From Thiomonas arsenitoxydans (GTDB lineage Bacteria; Pseudomonadota; Gammaproteobacteria; Burkholderiales; Burkholderiaceae_C), in contig NC_014145.1 in assembly GCF_000253115.1 (NCBI RefSeq), forward strand, positions 930,001-994,000: 64,000 nucleotides of DNA, written 5' to 3'. Both the position numbers and the translations under genes were made by a program. Numbering within the stretch: position 1 is the first letter of the stretch; every line of letters starts with the position of its first letter. The notes below the pieces were generated by a model. The model worked only from the letters and a program-made list of their open reading frames with translations. It ran no database searches and was not told the origin of the DNA. This document shows, one piece after another, positions 45,267 through 55,213 of this stretch.

Positions 45267-45887
45267 ATGATTCAGCTTCTCGTCGGCCTGGGCAATCCCG
45301 GGCAGGAACACGCCCTCGATCGCCACAACGCCGGCTTCTGGCTGGTCGATCAGATCGCCACCGCCGCGGGCGTCAGCCTCAAGCCCGAGCGCGGTTTTTT
45401 CGGCGATGTCGCCCGGGTGCGTTTGCAGGGGCATGAGCTTTGGCTGCTCGAGCCCAGCACCTATATGAACCGATCCGGCCAGTCCGTCGGCGCGTTCGCC
45501 CGCTTCTACAAAATCGCGCCGGAGAACATTCTGGTGGCGCATGACGAACTCGATCTGCCGCCGGGTCAGGCCAAGCTCAAACTGGGCGGCGGTCACGCCG
45601 GGCACAACGGCCTGCGCGATCTCATCGCTCATCTGGGCACGCCCAACTTCTGGCGTCTGCGCCTGGGCATCGGCCATCCGGGCGACCGGGACGCGGTGAT
45701 CGGCTTCGTGCTGGGTAAGCCGCCGCAATCCGAGCTGAAGCTGATCGAGCAGGCCATGGAGCAATCGCAGGCGGTGCTGCCGCAACTGCTCAAAGGCGAG
45801 TTCGAAGCGGCGATGATGCAGCTTCATCGCAGCAACCGCAGCGACGGCGGCAAATCGGCCGCTGCGGCCCAGCCGGGGAGGGGCTGA
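45267..45887 (+). CDS. pth: Peptidyl-tRNA hydrolase
   Basis: The 206-residue enzyme releases peptides from stalled peptidyl-tRNAs. It starts [20 protein letters not shown] with the catalytic His in DRHNAGF, followed by [15 protein letters not shown] and [20 protein letters not shown]. The usual Tyr of the G-N-P-G-x-x-Y signature is replaced by His-Ala here. The C-terminus is slightly longer than usual. Confidence 0.95.
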   Translation: MIQLLVGLGNPGQEHALDRHNAGFWLVDQIATAAGVSLKPERGFFGDVARVRLQGHELWLLEPSTYMNRSGQSVGAFARFYKIAPENILVAHDELDLPPGQAKLKLGGGHAGHNGLRDLIAHLGTPNFWRLRLGIGHPGDRDAVIGFVLGKPPQSELKLIEQAMEQSQAVLPQLLKGEFEAAMMQLHRSNRSDGGKSAAAAQPGRG

Positions 45888-45891
45888 AGCC

Positions 45892-46350
45892 ATGCACAAT
45901 CTGGTGCGGTTCGGCGTGGGCATGTTGATGGCGGTGGGCGCCGTATCCGTCGGGGCTCAGACCGCCGAGCACTCCGCCGAAAGCCCCACCGCACCCGTCT
46001 GGCGTTGCGGCAACACCTACTCGCACCAGCCTTGCGCATCGGGCCAGACCGTTCCTACTCAGGACGCCCGCACCCCCGAACAACGCGAACAAGCCCAAGT
46101 GCAACAGCAACGGCTGAATGCGCTGCTCGATGCCCGCGACCAGGAACGCGCGGCGCAGGCGGCGCAAGAGCAGCAGAGAGCGGCAGCGGCCTATCGCGAG
46201 CAAAAGCGCCTACTCGCCTTGCAGCAGCGCGAGGCTAAAAAAGCGAAAAGGGTGGCTGAGAAAGCGCACGCAGCGCGCCACAAACACCGGCTTCAACAAA
46301 CTCGGGGACGCCGCGTAGTCATTCCGCCGAGCCCCGACGCCGCGCCCTGA
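45892..46350 (+). CDS. Secreted DUF4124-type protein with coiled-coil
   Basis: The 152-residue protein has a signal peptide (FGVGMLMAVGAVSVGAQ, cleavage after AQ likely). A short DUF4124-like segment follows with two Cys residues (VWRCGNTYSHQPC), then a long Gln/Arg/Ala-rich coiled coil and a basic end. It begins five bases after pth and should be co-transcribed. Function unknown; the family is periplasmic. Confidence 0.75.
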   Translation: MHNLVRFGVGMLMAVGAVSVGAQTAEHSAESPTAPVWRCGNTYSHQPCASGQTVPTQDARTPEQREQAQVQQQRLNALLDARDQERAAQAAQEQQRAAAAYREQKRLLALQQREAKKAKRVAEKAHAARHKHRLQQTRGRRVVIPPSPDAAP

Positions 46351-46366
46351 CGCAGCAACTGTTCTT

Positions 46367-46630
46367 TCAGGAAACGGGCGCCTGCGCCGCGGTCAGTTGA
46401 CGATACTTTTCCATCAACTGATCTTTGCTTTCCACTCGGTCAGGCCGCACCGGAATGCAGTTCACCGGGCAGATCTGCACGCATTGCGGCGTGTCGAAAT
46501 GCCCCACGCACTCGGTGCAGCGGTCGGGGTTGATTTCATAAATTTCCGGGCCCATGAAAATCGCCTCGTTCGGGCATTCGGGCTCGCACACATCGCAGTT
46601 GATGCAGTCGTCGGTGATCCACAGGGCCAT
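46367..46630 (-). CDS. fdx: 4Fe-4S ferredoxin, YfhL type
   Basis: The 87-residue protein has two Cys clusters: CINCDVCEPECPNEAI and CTECVGHFDTPQCVQICPV, the second with the longer insertion typical of YfhL-type 2[4Fe-4S] ferredoxins. It carries electrons in the cytoplasm; partners unknown. It lies directly after coaD on the minus strand, the usual order. Confidence 0.93.
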   Translation of the reverse strand: MALWITDDCINCDVCEPECPNEAIFMGPEIYEINPDRCTECVGHFDTPQCVQICPVNCIPVRPDRVESKDQLMEKYRQLTAAQAPVS

Positions 46631-46638
46631 GATGATCT

Positions 46639-47819
<1,181 letters not shown>

Positions 47820-47883
47820 GGGCAGGTAAATTGTAGGAGTCTGTCGTGCATCATCTTGTTCTCTTTTCTTCGATCGGCTGTCC

Positions 47884-48993
47884 ATGTTCCGCTTTTTCAA
47901 ACGCAAATCCGCTCCCGAAACCGCCGCGCCCGAGGCGACGGCCGAGGTTGCGCCTGAGGCGATCACCGCGCTTGCCGCGCTGCAACTGGACGCGCCCGCT
48001 GAAGCCGCACCGGCCGTGGAGCCCGCCGTTGCGGCGAGGTCTGAGCCCGAGACATCGCAGGCTGCCGTGCTCGTCGCCGAAGAGCAGCCGACTTCCGGCT
48101 GGTTCAGCCGCCTGCGCTCCGGCCTGCGAAAGACCGGATCGGGCATCAGCGGCCTGTTCGGCGGCAGCAAGATCGACGAAGCGCTGTACGAAGAACTCGA
48201 ATCGGCCCTCATCATGGCCGACGCCGGCATGCCCGCCACCACCGCGCTGCTGGCTGATCTGCGTCGGCGCGTGAAATCGACCCGCGCCGAAACCCCCGCC
48301 CAAGTTCGCGGCCTGCTAGCCGACGCGCTGGCCGATTTGCTCAGCCCCCTGCAAAAACCGCTCGACATCGGTCGTCAGAACCCCACCGTGCTGATGATGG
48401 TGGGCGTGAACGGCGCGGGCAAGACCACCACCATCGGCAAGCTCACCCAGCACCTGCTGCGCGCCGATGAAAAAGTGCTGCTGGCCGCGGGCGACACCTT
48501 CCGCGCGGCGGCGCGCGAGCAACTCGTCGCCTGGGGGCAGCGCAATCAGGTGCAAGTCATCTCGCAAGACGGCGGCGACCCGGCCGCCGTGGCCTTCGAC
48601 GCGGTGAGCGCAGGCAAGGCGCGCGAGATAGACGTGGTGATCGTCGACACCGCCGGGCGCCTGCCCACCCAGCTTCACCTCATGGAGGAGCTGAAAAAGG
48701 TCAAACGCGTGACGGCCAAGGCCATGGACGGCGCGCCGCACGAAATCCTGCTGGTGATCGACGCCAACAACGGCCAGAACGCCCTGGCGCAGGTGCGCGC
48801 TTTCGACGATGCGCTGGGACTTACCGGCCTGGTCATCACCAAGCTCGACGGCAGCGCCAAGGGCGGAGTGATCGCGGCCATCGCCCGCGAGCGTCCGGTG
48901 CCGGTGTATTTCATCGGCGTGGGCGAAAGCCTGGACGATCTGCAAACCTTCGACGCGAAGGCGTTCGCACGGGCGCTGGTGGGGGAGGCGTGA
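47884..48993 (+). CDS. ftsY: Signal recognition particle receptor FtsY
   Basis: The 369-residue GTPase guides ribosomes to the membrane. An acidic, Ala-rich N-terminal A domain is followed by the NG domain: the helical N part (SKIDEALYEELESALIMADA), P-loop GVNGAGKTTTIGKL near residue 175, DTAGRLPTQ and TKLDGSAKGG. An insertion sequence lies 17 bases after its stop codon without affecting the gene. Confidence 0.96.
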   Translation: MFRFFKRKSAPETAAPEATAEVAPEAITALAALQLDAPAEAAPAVEPAVAARSEPETSQAAVLVAEEQPTSGWFSRLRSGLRKTGSGISGLFGGSKIDEALYEELESALIMADAGMPATTALLADLRRRVKSTRAETPAQVRGLLADALADLLSPLQKPLDIGRQNPTVLMMVGVNGAGKTTTIGKLTQHLLRADEKVLLAAGDTFRAAAREQLVAWGQRNQVQVISQDGGDPAAVAFDAVSAGKAREIDVVIVDTAGRLPTQLHLMEELKKVKRVTAKAMDGAPHEILLVIDANNGQNALAQVRAFDDALGLTGLVITKLDGSAKGGVIAAIARERPVPVYFIGVGESLDDLQTFDAKAFARALVGEA

Positions 48994-49006
48994 GGGATGC
49001 TACGGG

Positions 49007-49010
49007 CTAG
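49007..49010. repeat. CTAG flank left of the IS1182-like element
   Basis: CTAG sits directly at the left IS end and again at 50550-50553 at the right end. It is either a 4-bp palindromic target duplication or part of the element ends. Confidence 0.6.
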
Positions 49011-50549
49011 GAGTGTGGGCGGCAGAAGGTTGTTGAGGTCGACGTAGGACGGTGGGCGTGCGTTAATACGGCATGCCCACTAGTTACCGCCCCTATGAGC
49101 CGGACCAGGTGATGCTGCTGCCGGCGGCGCCGCAGGACTGGCTGCCGCCGGGCCACCTGGCTTACTTCATCCACGACACGATTGACACGCTGGACCTGAG
49201 CGCGTTCTACGCGCGCTATGAGGGTGGCGGAGCGCGCAACCAGCCCTTCCATCCGGCGATGATGGTCAAGGTTCTGGTGTACGGCTACGCCACCGGGGTG
49301 TTCAGCTCGCGCAAGATCGAGCGCCGGCTGCACGAGGACCTGGCGTTCCGGATGCTGGCAGCAGGGAACTTCCCCAAGCACCGCACGATCCGGGATTTCC
49401 GTGCGCTGCACCTCCAGGAATTCTCGGACCTGTTCGTGCAGGTCGTGCGCCTGGCGCGCGAGATGGGTCTGGTCAAGCTGGGCACGGTGGCCATCGACGG
49501 CACCAAGGTCAAGGCCAACGCGAGCCGCCACAAGGCCATGAGCTATGCGCGCATGCAGCACACCGAGGTCGAACTGAAAAAGCAGATCGACGCGCTGCTG
49601 GCGCGCGCCAAGGCCACCGACGAGGCCGAGGCGCAGGAGCCCGAACTCGACATCCCGGCCGAGATCGAGCGGCGCGAGGCGCGACTCGATGCGATCCGGC
49701 AGGCGCGCCAGCGGCTGGAACAGCGTCAGCGTGAAGCCGACGCGCAGCGTGGTCGCAGTGACGATGATGATCGCCGTCCCCGGGGGCCGGATGGGAAGCC
49801 GCGGCGCGGTGCGCGGTTCAAGCGCGACTTCGGCGTGCCCGAAGACAAGGCGCAGGAGAACTTCACCGACCCGGACAGCCGCATCATGAAGCGCGCCGGC
49901 GGCGGCTTCGACCCCAGCTACAACGCGCAGACGGCGGTGGACGAGGCTGCGCACATCATCGTGGCTGCGGAACTGGACAACACGGCACCCGATGCCAACT
50001 GGCTGCTGCCGATGATCGATGCGATCCAGGAGAACCTGGGCGCGCTGCCCGCGCTGGGTCTGGCCGACGCGGGCTATCGCAGCGAGGACAACCTGCGCGA
50101 TGCGCCGATCGATCTGGTTGTGGCCTTGGGGCGCGAAGGCAAGCAGCACGCGGCCATCGATGCCGCGCGGCTGCCGCACACCGCGGCCATGGCCGCGAAG
50201 ATGCAGACCGCCGCGGGACGCGCCGCCTATCGCAAGCGCAAGTGGATCGCCGAGCCGCCCAACGGCTGGATCAAGAGCGTGCTGGGGTTCCGCCAGTTCA
50301 GCCTGCGCGGCCTTGAGCGTGTACGCGCCGAGTGGAAACTCGTCTGCGCAGCACTGAACCTCCGGCGGATGGCCTCGTTGGTTCCCGCCTGAACAGAAAT
50401 GGGGGCACAGGCCGCCCCGCACAACACGCCCGCTGCTGCCCTCTCGGGGGCGTGAGACGACCGGCCATGCCGACCGTGCCCGAAAAACAGTCCGCTCGCC
50501 CAGCATCGGCGCTCCGGCACAGGTTCACGGAATTCTGCCGCCCAGACTC
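49011..50549 (+). mobile_element. IS1182-like insertion sequence, about 1.54 kb
   Basis: The ends GAGTGTGGGCGGCAGAA (from 49011) and TTCTGCCGCCCAGACTC (to 50549) are inverted repeats with one mismatch over 17 bases. CTAG abuts both. The single transposase gene is complete. The element sits between ftsY and the NYN-domain gene. Confidence 0.88.
49073..50392 (+). CDS. IS1182-family transposase
   Basis: The 439-residue protein has the DUF772 N-terminal domain (FHPAMMVKVLVYGYATGVFS) and a DDE core: LGTVAIDGTKVKANASRHK holds the first Asp, LGLADAGYRSEDNL the second, and AEPPNGWIKSVLGFRQFSLR the terminal part with the C-terminal basic helix. A long charged coiled segment (residues ~175-245) separates the halves. 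It appears intact. Confidence 0.93.
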   Translation: MPTSYRPYEPDQVMLLPAAPQDWLPPGHLAYFIHDTIDTLDLSAFYARYEGGGARNQPFHPAMMVKVLVYGYATGVFSSRKIERRLHEDLAFRMLAAGNFPKHRTIRDFRALHLQEFSDLFVQVVRLAREMGLVKLGTVAIDGTKVKANASRHKAMSYARMQHTEVELKKQIDALLARAKATDEAEAQEPELDIPAEIERREARLDAIRQARQRLEQRQREADAQRGRSDDDDRRPRGPDGKPRRGARFKRDFGVPEDKAQENFTDPDSRIMKRAGGGFDPSYNAQTAVDEAAHIIVAAELDNTAPDANWLLPMIDAIQENLGALPALGLADAGYRSEDNLRDAPIDLVVALGREGKQHAAIDAARLPHTAAMAAKMQTAAGRAAYRKRKWIAEPPNGWIKSVLGFRQFSLRGLERVRAEWKLVCAALNLRRMASLVPA

Positions 50550-50667
50550 CTAGGTCTGGGCCCGGGTGGTTAGGGCGAATGCTGGTGATTGACCTACGCA
50601 GCGCGTGATCGGAGTCCTCGTGGCACCATCTATGATCTGTGGCCTGAAACAGTGGGAGGCCAGCCAT

Positions 50668-51438
50668 ATGGCAAGCAATCACAGCGCAGACCACGAATCG
50701 CGCGTCGCTGTGCTCGTGGACTGTGACAACACAACTCCGGAGATTCTCGAGTATGCCTTGCGCGTCGTCGCACAGTTCGGGCGCGTTGTGCTGCGCCGTG
50801 GCTACGGCAACCACGCCACACTGGCTAACAAGTGGCAAGAGGCGCTTGTGCGCCTCGCCTTCACACCCTGCTTGCAATTCCAGTACGCGGCAGGCAAAAA
50901 TACGTCTGACATTGCGCTCGCGCTCGACGCCGTCGAGGCATTGTTCGACAAGCGGGCCGACACCTTCTGTCTTGTCACCAGCGATTCCGACTTTGCCTAC
51001 CTCTGCCGCAAGCTGAGGGAGCGAGGCGCCACGGTACATATCGTGGGCGAGGCCAAGAGCCCGGACGCGCTGCGCAACGCGAGCGACCAGTTCTTTGAGT
51101 GGACGAAGCCTGAGCCGGCCGAGGTTGAAACACCGGCACCAAAAACCAGCGCGAAGAAAACCGAGATCAAGCCCGAAACGCCAAGACCTCTACCGAAACT
51201 GCGTCCAAAGTTCGTGGTGGATGCCGTGACTATGTTGGCGAACGATACCTCAGAAGGCAAGGTCAGCATCAGTATGCTGGGCTCCTACTTGAAGCGAGCC
51301 GACCCGTCGTTCACGCCAAAGAAATACGGCCATTCAAGCCTGCTCAACATGCTCAAGACCTATGAGTTGCTCAAGCTCCAGCAAGGTGCAGGTGAACATT
51401 GGTTCGTGCATTTAGCGAGTGGATTGCAGGATGTGTGA
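50668..51438 (+). CDS. NYN-domain (PIN-like) protein with C-terminal LOTUS-like domain
   Basis: The 256-residue protein starts at ATG 50668 with GGGAGG eight bases upstream. Residues 10-150 form a NYN/LabA-like domain with acidic residues in VAVLVDCDNTTPEILEYAL, NTSDIALALDAVEALF and CLVTSDSDFAYLCRKL, as in metal-dependent RNases of the NYN group. A linker rich in Lys and Pro follows, then a winged-helix OST-HTH/LOTUS-like domain (VSISMLGSYLKRADPSFTPK). The RNA target is unknown. It lies between the IS and a PaiB-like gene. Confidence 0.85.
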   Translation: MASNHSADHESRVAVLVDCDNTTPEILEYALRVVAQFGRVVLRRGYGNHATLANKWQEALVRLAFTPCLQFQYAAGKNTSDIALALDAVEALFDKRADTFCLVTSDSDFAYLCRKLRERGATVHIVGEAKSPDALRNASDQFFEWTKPEPAEVETPAPKTSAKKTEIKPETPRPLPKLRPKFVVDAVTMLANDTSEGKVSISMLGSYLKRADPSFTPKKYGHSSLLNMLKTYELLKLQQGAGEHWFVHLASGLQDV

Positions 51439-51524
51439 CTGAAAGTTTGTATGTCAGGATTGCGACGTAGCACGGCCATAATTGGATCAAGAATTTGGCT
51501 CAGCTTTAACTCTAGCCGCAATCT

Positions 51525-52163
51525 TCAGCGCACTGAATCCTCAAGCGACTTTCCCATCGCATCTGCCAATTCGCCATTCCCGCGCCGGCGTAAGGCATCG
51601 ATAGCCCCTTCGCGATCGCGCAATTCCCGGTTTTGGCTGAGTTTGGCTTTGCCCTCCAGCCGCGACACCGTGATTTCGATGCCGACGATGGCTTGCACCA
51701 TGGCGTCGATGTAGTCGGGCGCGGAGTCGCTCATTTTCCAGGGCTTTGGCTCCTGCGCTTCGTGTGTGCGGGTGAGGCGCGCCACCACGCCACGAACGAA
51801 TTTTTCATCGTCGCGGACGGTGAGATGACCGTGGGCATGAACGACTTCATAGTTCCAGGTGGGAACCTGGCGGTGGGTCTCATGTTTGCTCGGGTACCAG
51901 CTCGGCGAGATATAGCCCTCGGCACCGCGGAAGATGACCATCACCTCGGCGCCGTTCCTGCACTGCTGCCACACGGGATTGGCGCGGGCCACATGACCGA
52001 TGAGCGTGCCCAGCAAACCCTGCGTCGGATCGAACTCGAAGGGAAGGTGGTTGGCATCGAGCCCGTCGCCGGTTTGCGTGACCAGAATGCCCAGGGGATG
52101 GGCACGAAGGATGCGGTGCAATTCGCCCGGCTGAGTGATGGCGAAGTGGGAAGGGACGTACAT
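51525..52163 (-). CDS. PaiB-like FMN-binding protein, copy 2
   Basis: The 212-residue protein starts MYVPSHFAITQPGELHRILR at ATG 52163 and shares with the copy at 17612 HPLGILVTQTGDGLDANHLP, GHVARANPVWQQ and SPSWYPSKHETHRQVPTWNY. It has the split-barrel FMN-binding fold of the PaiB family. Function unresolved. It stands alone on the minus strand, downstream of the NYN gene and before chrA. Confidence 0.88.
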   Translation of the reverse strand: MYVPSHFAITQPGELHRILRAHPLGILVTQTGDGLDANHLPFEFDPTQGLLGTLIGHVARANPVWQQCRNGAEVMVIFRGAEGYISPSWYPSKHETHRQVPTWNYEVVHAHGHLTVRDDEKFVRGVVARLTRTHEAQEPKPWKMSDSAPDYIDAMVQAIVGIEITVSRLEGKAKLSQNRELRDREGAIDALRRRGNGELADAMGKSLEDSVR

Positions 52164-52276
52164 GGCGGCAAGTGGCAGCAGTGAGCGGGAAACGCGACTA
52201 TCGCCCAAAACTGGCGCAATCGGCGCCCGGCTTCAAAAAAGTGCACATCGGCGGCGGTGCAATGCGGTGCGGGGAA

Positions 52277-53488
52277 TCACCCCCAGCCCAGCATTGCAGT
52301 GACTGCTGCACCGCCGACCACCACCGCCCACGGCGCAACCTTCCAGACTTGCAGCAGCAACAGCGCGGCCAGCGCCAGGGCGAAGTCGCGTGGGGAGTGA
52401 ATGGCGGCCGTCCAGACCGGGTCGTAGAACGCGGCCAGCAACAGGCCGACGACGGCGGCGTTGATGCCCATCAGGGCGCTGCGCATGGCGGGGTGGTGGC
52501 GCAGGCCGTTCCACAGCGGCAAGGCCCCGGCCACGAGCAGAAAGCTGGGCAGGAAGATGCCCAGCAACGCCACGCCCGCGCCCAGCCAGCCACCCGGCCC
52601 CTGCGCCGAAGCGGCGCCCAGAAACGCGGCAAAGGTGAACAGCGGCCCCGGCACGGCCTGTGCCGCGCCGTAGCCTGCGAGGAAGGTGGAGTTGTCCATG
52701 CCTGCCGGGACGACCTGGGCCCGCAGCAGCGGCAGCACCACATGGCCGCCGCCAAACACCAGCGCGCCAGATTGATAGAAACTGGAAAACAGCGCGAGCG
52801 CGGGCTGATGCAAGGCGGCCGCGAGCAGCGGCAAGCCGACCAGCAGCGCGCCGAACGCTGCGAGCAGCACCACGGCGCTGCGATGACGCAGCGGCACGTG
52901 CAGCGGCGCATGCACCGCTTCTACCGGGGGGCGCAGCAGCCAGCGCCCGACCACCGCGCCGAGAAGAATGACGGCGAGTTGACCACTGACGCCGGGCATC
53001 AGCGCGGCCAGCACCGCGGCGGCCACAGCCAGGCTGGCACGTTCCCGATCCGGGCAGAGGCTGCGGCCCATGCCCCACAGCGCCTGCGCCACCACCGCGA
53101 CGGCCACCAGCTTGAGCCCATGCAGCCAGCCGCCATGCGCCAGCGCGCCGACATGCGTGAGCAGCAGGGCGAAGGCGGTCATCGCCAGCGCCGAAGGCAG
53201 GGTGAAGCCCAGCCAGGCGGCCAGCGCGCCGTGCAGACCCCCGCGCATCAGTCCCAGCCCGATGCCGACCTGCGAACTCGCCGGGCCGGGCAGGAACTGG
53301 CACAGCGCCACCAGATCGCCATACGCCTGCGCCGACAGCCAGCCGCGCCGCTCGACGAACTCGCGGCGGAAATATTCCAGATGCGCAATCGGCCCGCCGA
53401 ACGCGGTGAGTCCCAGACGCAGAAAGGCAAGGAAGATCGCCGCCGTTGCCTCCGGAGGCGGCATGCGAGGGTGTTGATCGTCGGGCAT
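52277..53488 (-). CDS. chrA: Chromate transporter ChrA
   Basis: The 403-residue inner-membrane protein has the duplicated CHR domain: the first begins FLRLGLTAFGGPIAHLEYFR and contains CQFLPGPASSQVGIGLGLM; the second begins FYQSGALVFGGGHVVLPLLR and contains GYGAAQAVPGPLFTFAAFLG. About ten transmembrane segments follow the same antiparallel pattern. It exports chromate. No chrB-like regulator is seen nearby. A cupredoxin gene lies divergently upstream. Confidence 0.93.
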   Translation of the reverse strand: MPDDQHPRMPPPEATAAIFLAFLRLGLTAFGGPIAHLEYFRREFVERRGWLSAQAYGDLVALCQFLPGPASSQVGIGLGLMRGGLHGALAAWLGFTLPSALAMTAFALLLTHVGALAHGGWLHGLKLVAVAVVAQALWGMGRSLCPDRERASLAVAAAVLAALMPGVSGQLAVILLGAVVGRWLLRPPVEAVHAPLHVPLRHRSAVVLLAAFGALLVGLPLLAAALHQPALALFSSFYQSGALVFGGGHVVLPLLRAQVVPAGMDNSTFLAGYGAAQAVPGPLFTFAAFLGAASAQGPGGWLGAGVALLGIFLPSFLLVAGALPLWNGLRHHPAMRSALMGINAAVVGLLLAAFYDPVWTAAIHSPRDFALALAALLLLQVWKVAPWAVVVGGAAVTAMLGWG

Positions 53489-53554
53489 GGGGAATGTCCT
53501 TGTTGCGACGTTGCGGCGGTGCGCCTAATTTGAACGGCTCTACAGGAGCTTGCC

Positions 53555-53869
53555 ATGCGCAGACCGTTCATCAGAACCGCAATTCTCGCCTTGCTCGTCT
53601 GGCCATGCTGCGTGTTGGCGGCCACGGTGCAGATTCAAATCAAGGGCATGAATTTTCATCCCGACACGGTGACGGTCACGCCCGGAACCACGGTGACTTG
53701 GACCAATGACGACAGCTTTGCCCACACTGCGACCAGCGATACCAAACTTTGGGACTCGGGCCTGCTCCAGCCAGGCAGGTCGTTCAGCCACACCTTCGAC
53801 AAGCCCGGCAGTTTTCCCTACCACTGCTCGGTGCACACCTTCATGACCGGGACGGTGACGGTGAAGTAA
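53555..53869 (+). CDS. Periplasmic cupredoxin (plastocyanin/amicyanin-like)
   Basis: The 104-residue protein has a signal peptide (TAILALLVWPCCVLAA) and a type I copper-binding domain. The copper ligands are His in DDSFAHTAT and Cys, His and Met in YHCSVHTFM at the end. It should carry single electrons in the periplasm. It is convergent with the MFS gene, and the two overlap by 29 bases at their ends. Confidence 0.92.
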   Translation: MRRPFIRTAILALLVWPCCVLAATVQIQIKGMNFHPDTVTVTPGTTVTWTNDDSFAHTATSDTKLWDSGLLQPGRSFSHTFDKPGSFPYHCSVHTFMTGTVTVK

Positions 53870-55208
53870 GCCGCGGGTGAGTTTCCTGCGCGCGCAGCAG
53901 CACCCAAAACCCTGATGCGGCCAGCAGCGCCGCGGTAAACCAGAACGCCGGGGCGATCAGCCCGGCAACCTGCGCAATGGCGCCCAGCACCAGCGCGCCC
54001 AGGGCGTAGCCGGTATCGCGCCAGTAGCGGTAGGTGCCCAGCGAGGAACTGCGCCAGTTCGGGTGTGAGATGTCGGCCACTGCGGCGATGAGGTTGGGAT
54101 AGAGCAGCGCCATGCCCACGCCCATCACCACGGCGGCAGCCAGCCAGGCGACTGTGCTCGCGACCAGCGTGACGGAAGCCACGCCCGCCGCCAGCAGCCA
54201 CAGCCCGGAAACGATGGTCGGCATGCGGCCGATGCGGTCCGACAGCGGCCCGGTCCACAGTTGAGACGCGCCCCACGTCAGGCCATAGACCCCCGTGACC
54301 CAACCGATGTCGACCACGCTCAGGCCGTGGCCGTGCAGATACAGCGGAAACAGCACCCACAGCAGGGTGTCGGCCACCTTGTTGGCCACTCCGGCCTGAC
54401 ATAGCGCCGAAAACGTGGCGTGGCGAAACGACACAAAGGCGAACACCTGCAATGAGGACGGATGCGCGGGAAGCCCTTCGGCGAACTTCGGCTTCAAGCC
54501 CTGGTGCTTGCCGTCGGCATGACGCTGGCCTTCGGCGCGCGCCCAGGGCAGGGTCTCGCGCACGAACAGCAGCGCAGTTGCAAGTCCTGCGACAACCACC
54601 AGCAGGGCGAACCCCAGCAGGGCAGGGCGCGGGCCGTAGAGCGAGGCCAGATAGCCGGTGACGATGCCCGCCAGCCCCACCGCGGCATAGCCCGCGAACT
54701 CGTTGATGCCGGTGGCAAGTCCCCGTTGCTCGGCGCAGGTGATGTCCACCTTGCTGGTCACCGTCATGCTCCAGGCGAAACCCTGGTTGATGCCGAGAAA
54801 CAGATTGGCCGCGACCACCCACCACCAGTTGGGCGCAAAGTAGATCAGCAGCGGGATGGGTATGGCTGCCACCCAGCCCATCACCAGCACCGGCTTGCGC
54901 CCGATGCGCTCGGACAGCCGCCCAGCGACGAAATTGAGCATGCCCTTGACCAGCCCGAAGGAGATGACGAAGCTCATCAGGTAGAGAAAGGACGATTTGG
55001 GCACGCCAAAGTCTTGCTGCGCCACCACCGGCAGCACATTGCGTTCCATGCCGATGACCAAGCCGACGAAACCCACCTGCACCGCCTGCCAGATGAACTG
55101 GTGCAGGTTGATGCGGATGCCTTGCAGATAGGGTTCGGCCGGGGCGGGCGCGTTGAGGTCGGCAGCACCCGAGCGGCTTGCAGGCGGAGGGAACATTGCG
55201 CGGCGCAT
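53841..55208 (-). CDS. MFS transporter, in operon with ArsR-rhodanese gene
   Basis: The 455-residue protein has 12 transmembrane segments and the MFS loop motif GRLSERIGRKPVLVMGW, repeated as GPLSDRIGRMPTIVSGL in the second half. It starts at ATG 55208, five bases after the stop of the regulator gene (ATG 55196 is possible). The substrate is unknown. Its operon partner combines a metal-type repressor with a sulfurtransferase domain, which hints at transport of a sulfur compound, metalloid or metal. Confidence 0.88.
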   Translation of the reverse strand: MRRAMFPPPASRSGAADLNAPAPAEPYLQGIRINLHQFIWQAVQVGFVGLVIGMERNVLPVVAQQDFGVPKSSFLYLMSFVISFGLVKGMLNFVAGRLSERIGRKPVLVMGWVAAIPIPLLIYFAPNWWWVVAANLFLGINQGFAWSMTVTSKVDITCAEQRGLATGINEFAGYAAVGLAGIVTGYLASLYGPRPALLGFALLVVVAGLATALLFVRETLPWARAEGQRHADGKHQGLKPKFAEGLPAHPSSLQVFAFVSFRHATFSALCQAGVANKVADTLLWVLFPLYLHGHGLSVVDIGWVTGVYGLTWGASQLWTGPLSDRIGRMPTIVSGLWLLAAGVASVTLVASTVAWLAAAVVMGVGMALLYPNLIAAVADISHPNWRSSSLGTYRYWRDTGYALGALVLGAIAQVAGLIAPAFWFTAALLAASGFWVLLRAQETHPRLTSPSPSRS

Positions 55209-55213
55209 CGCCG

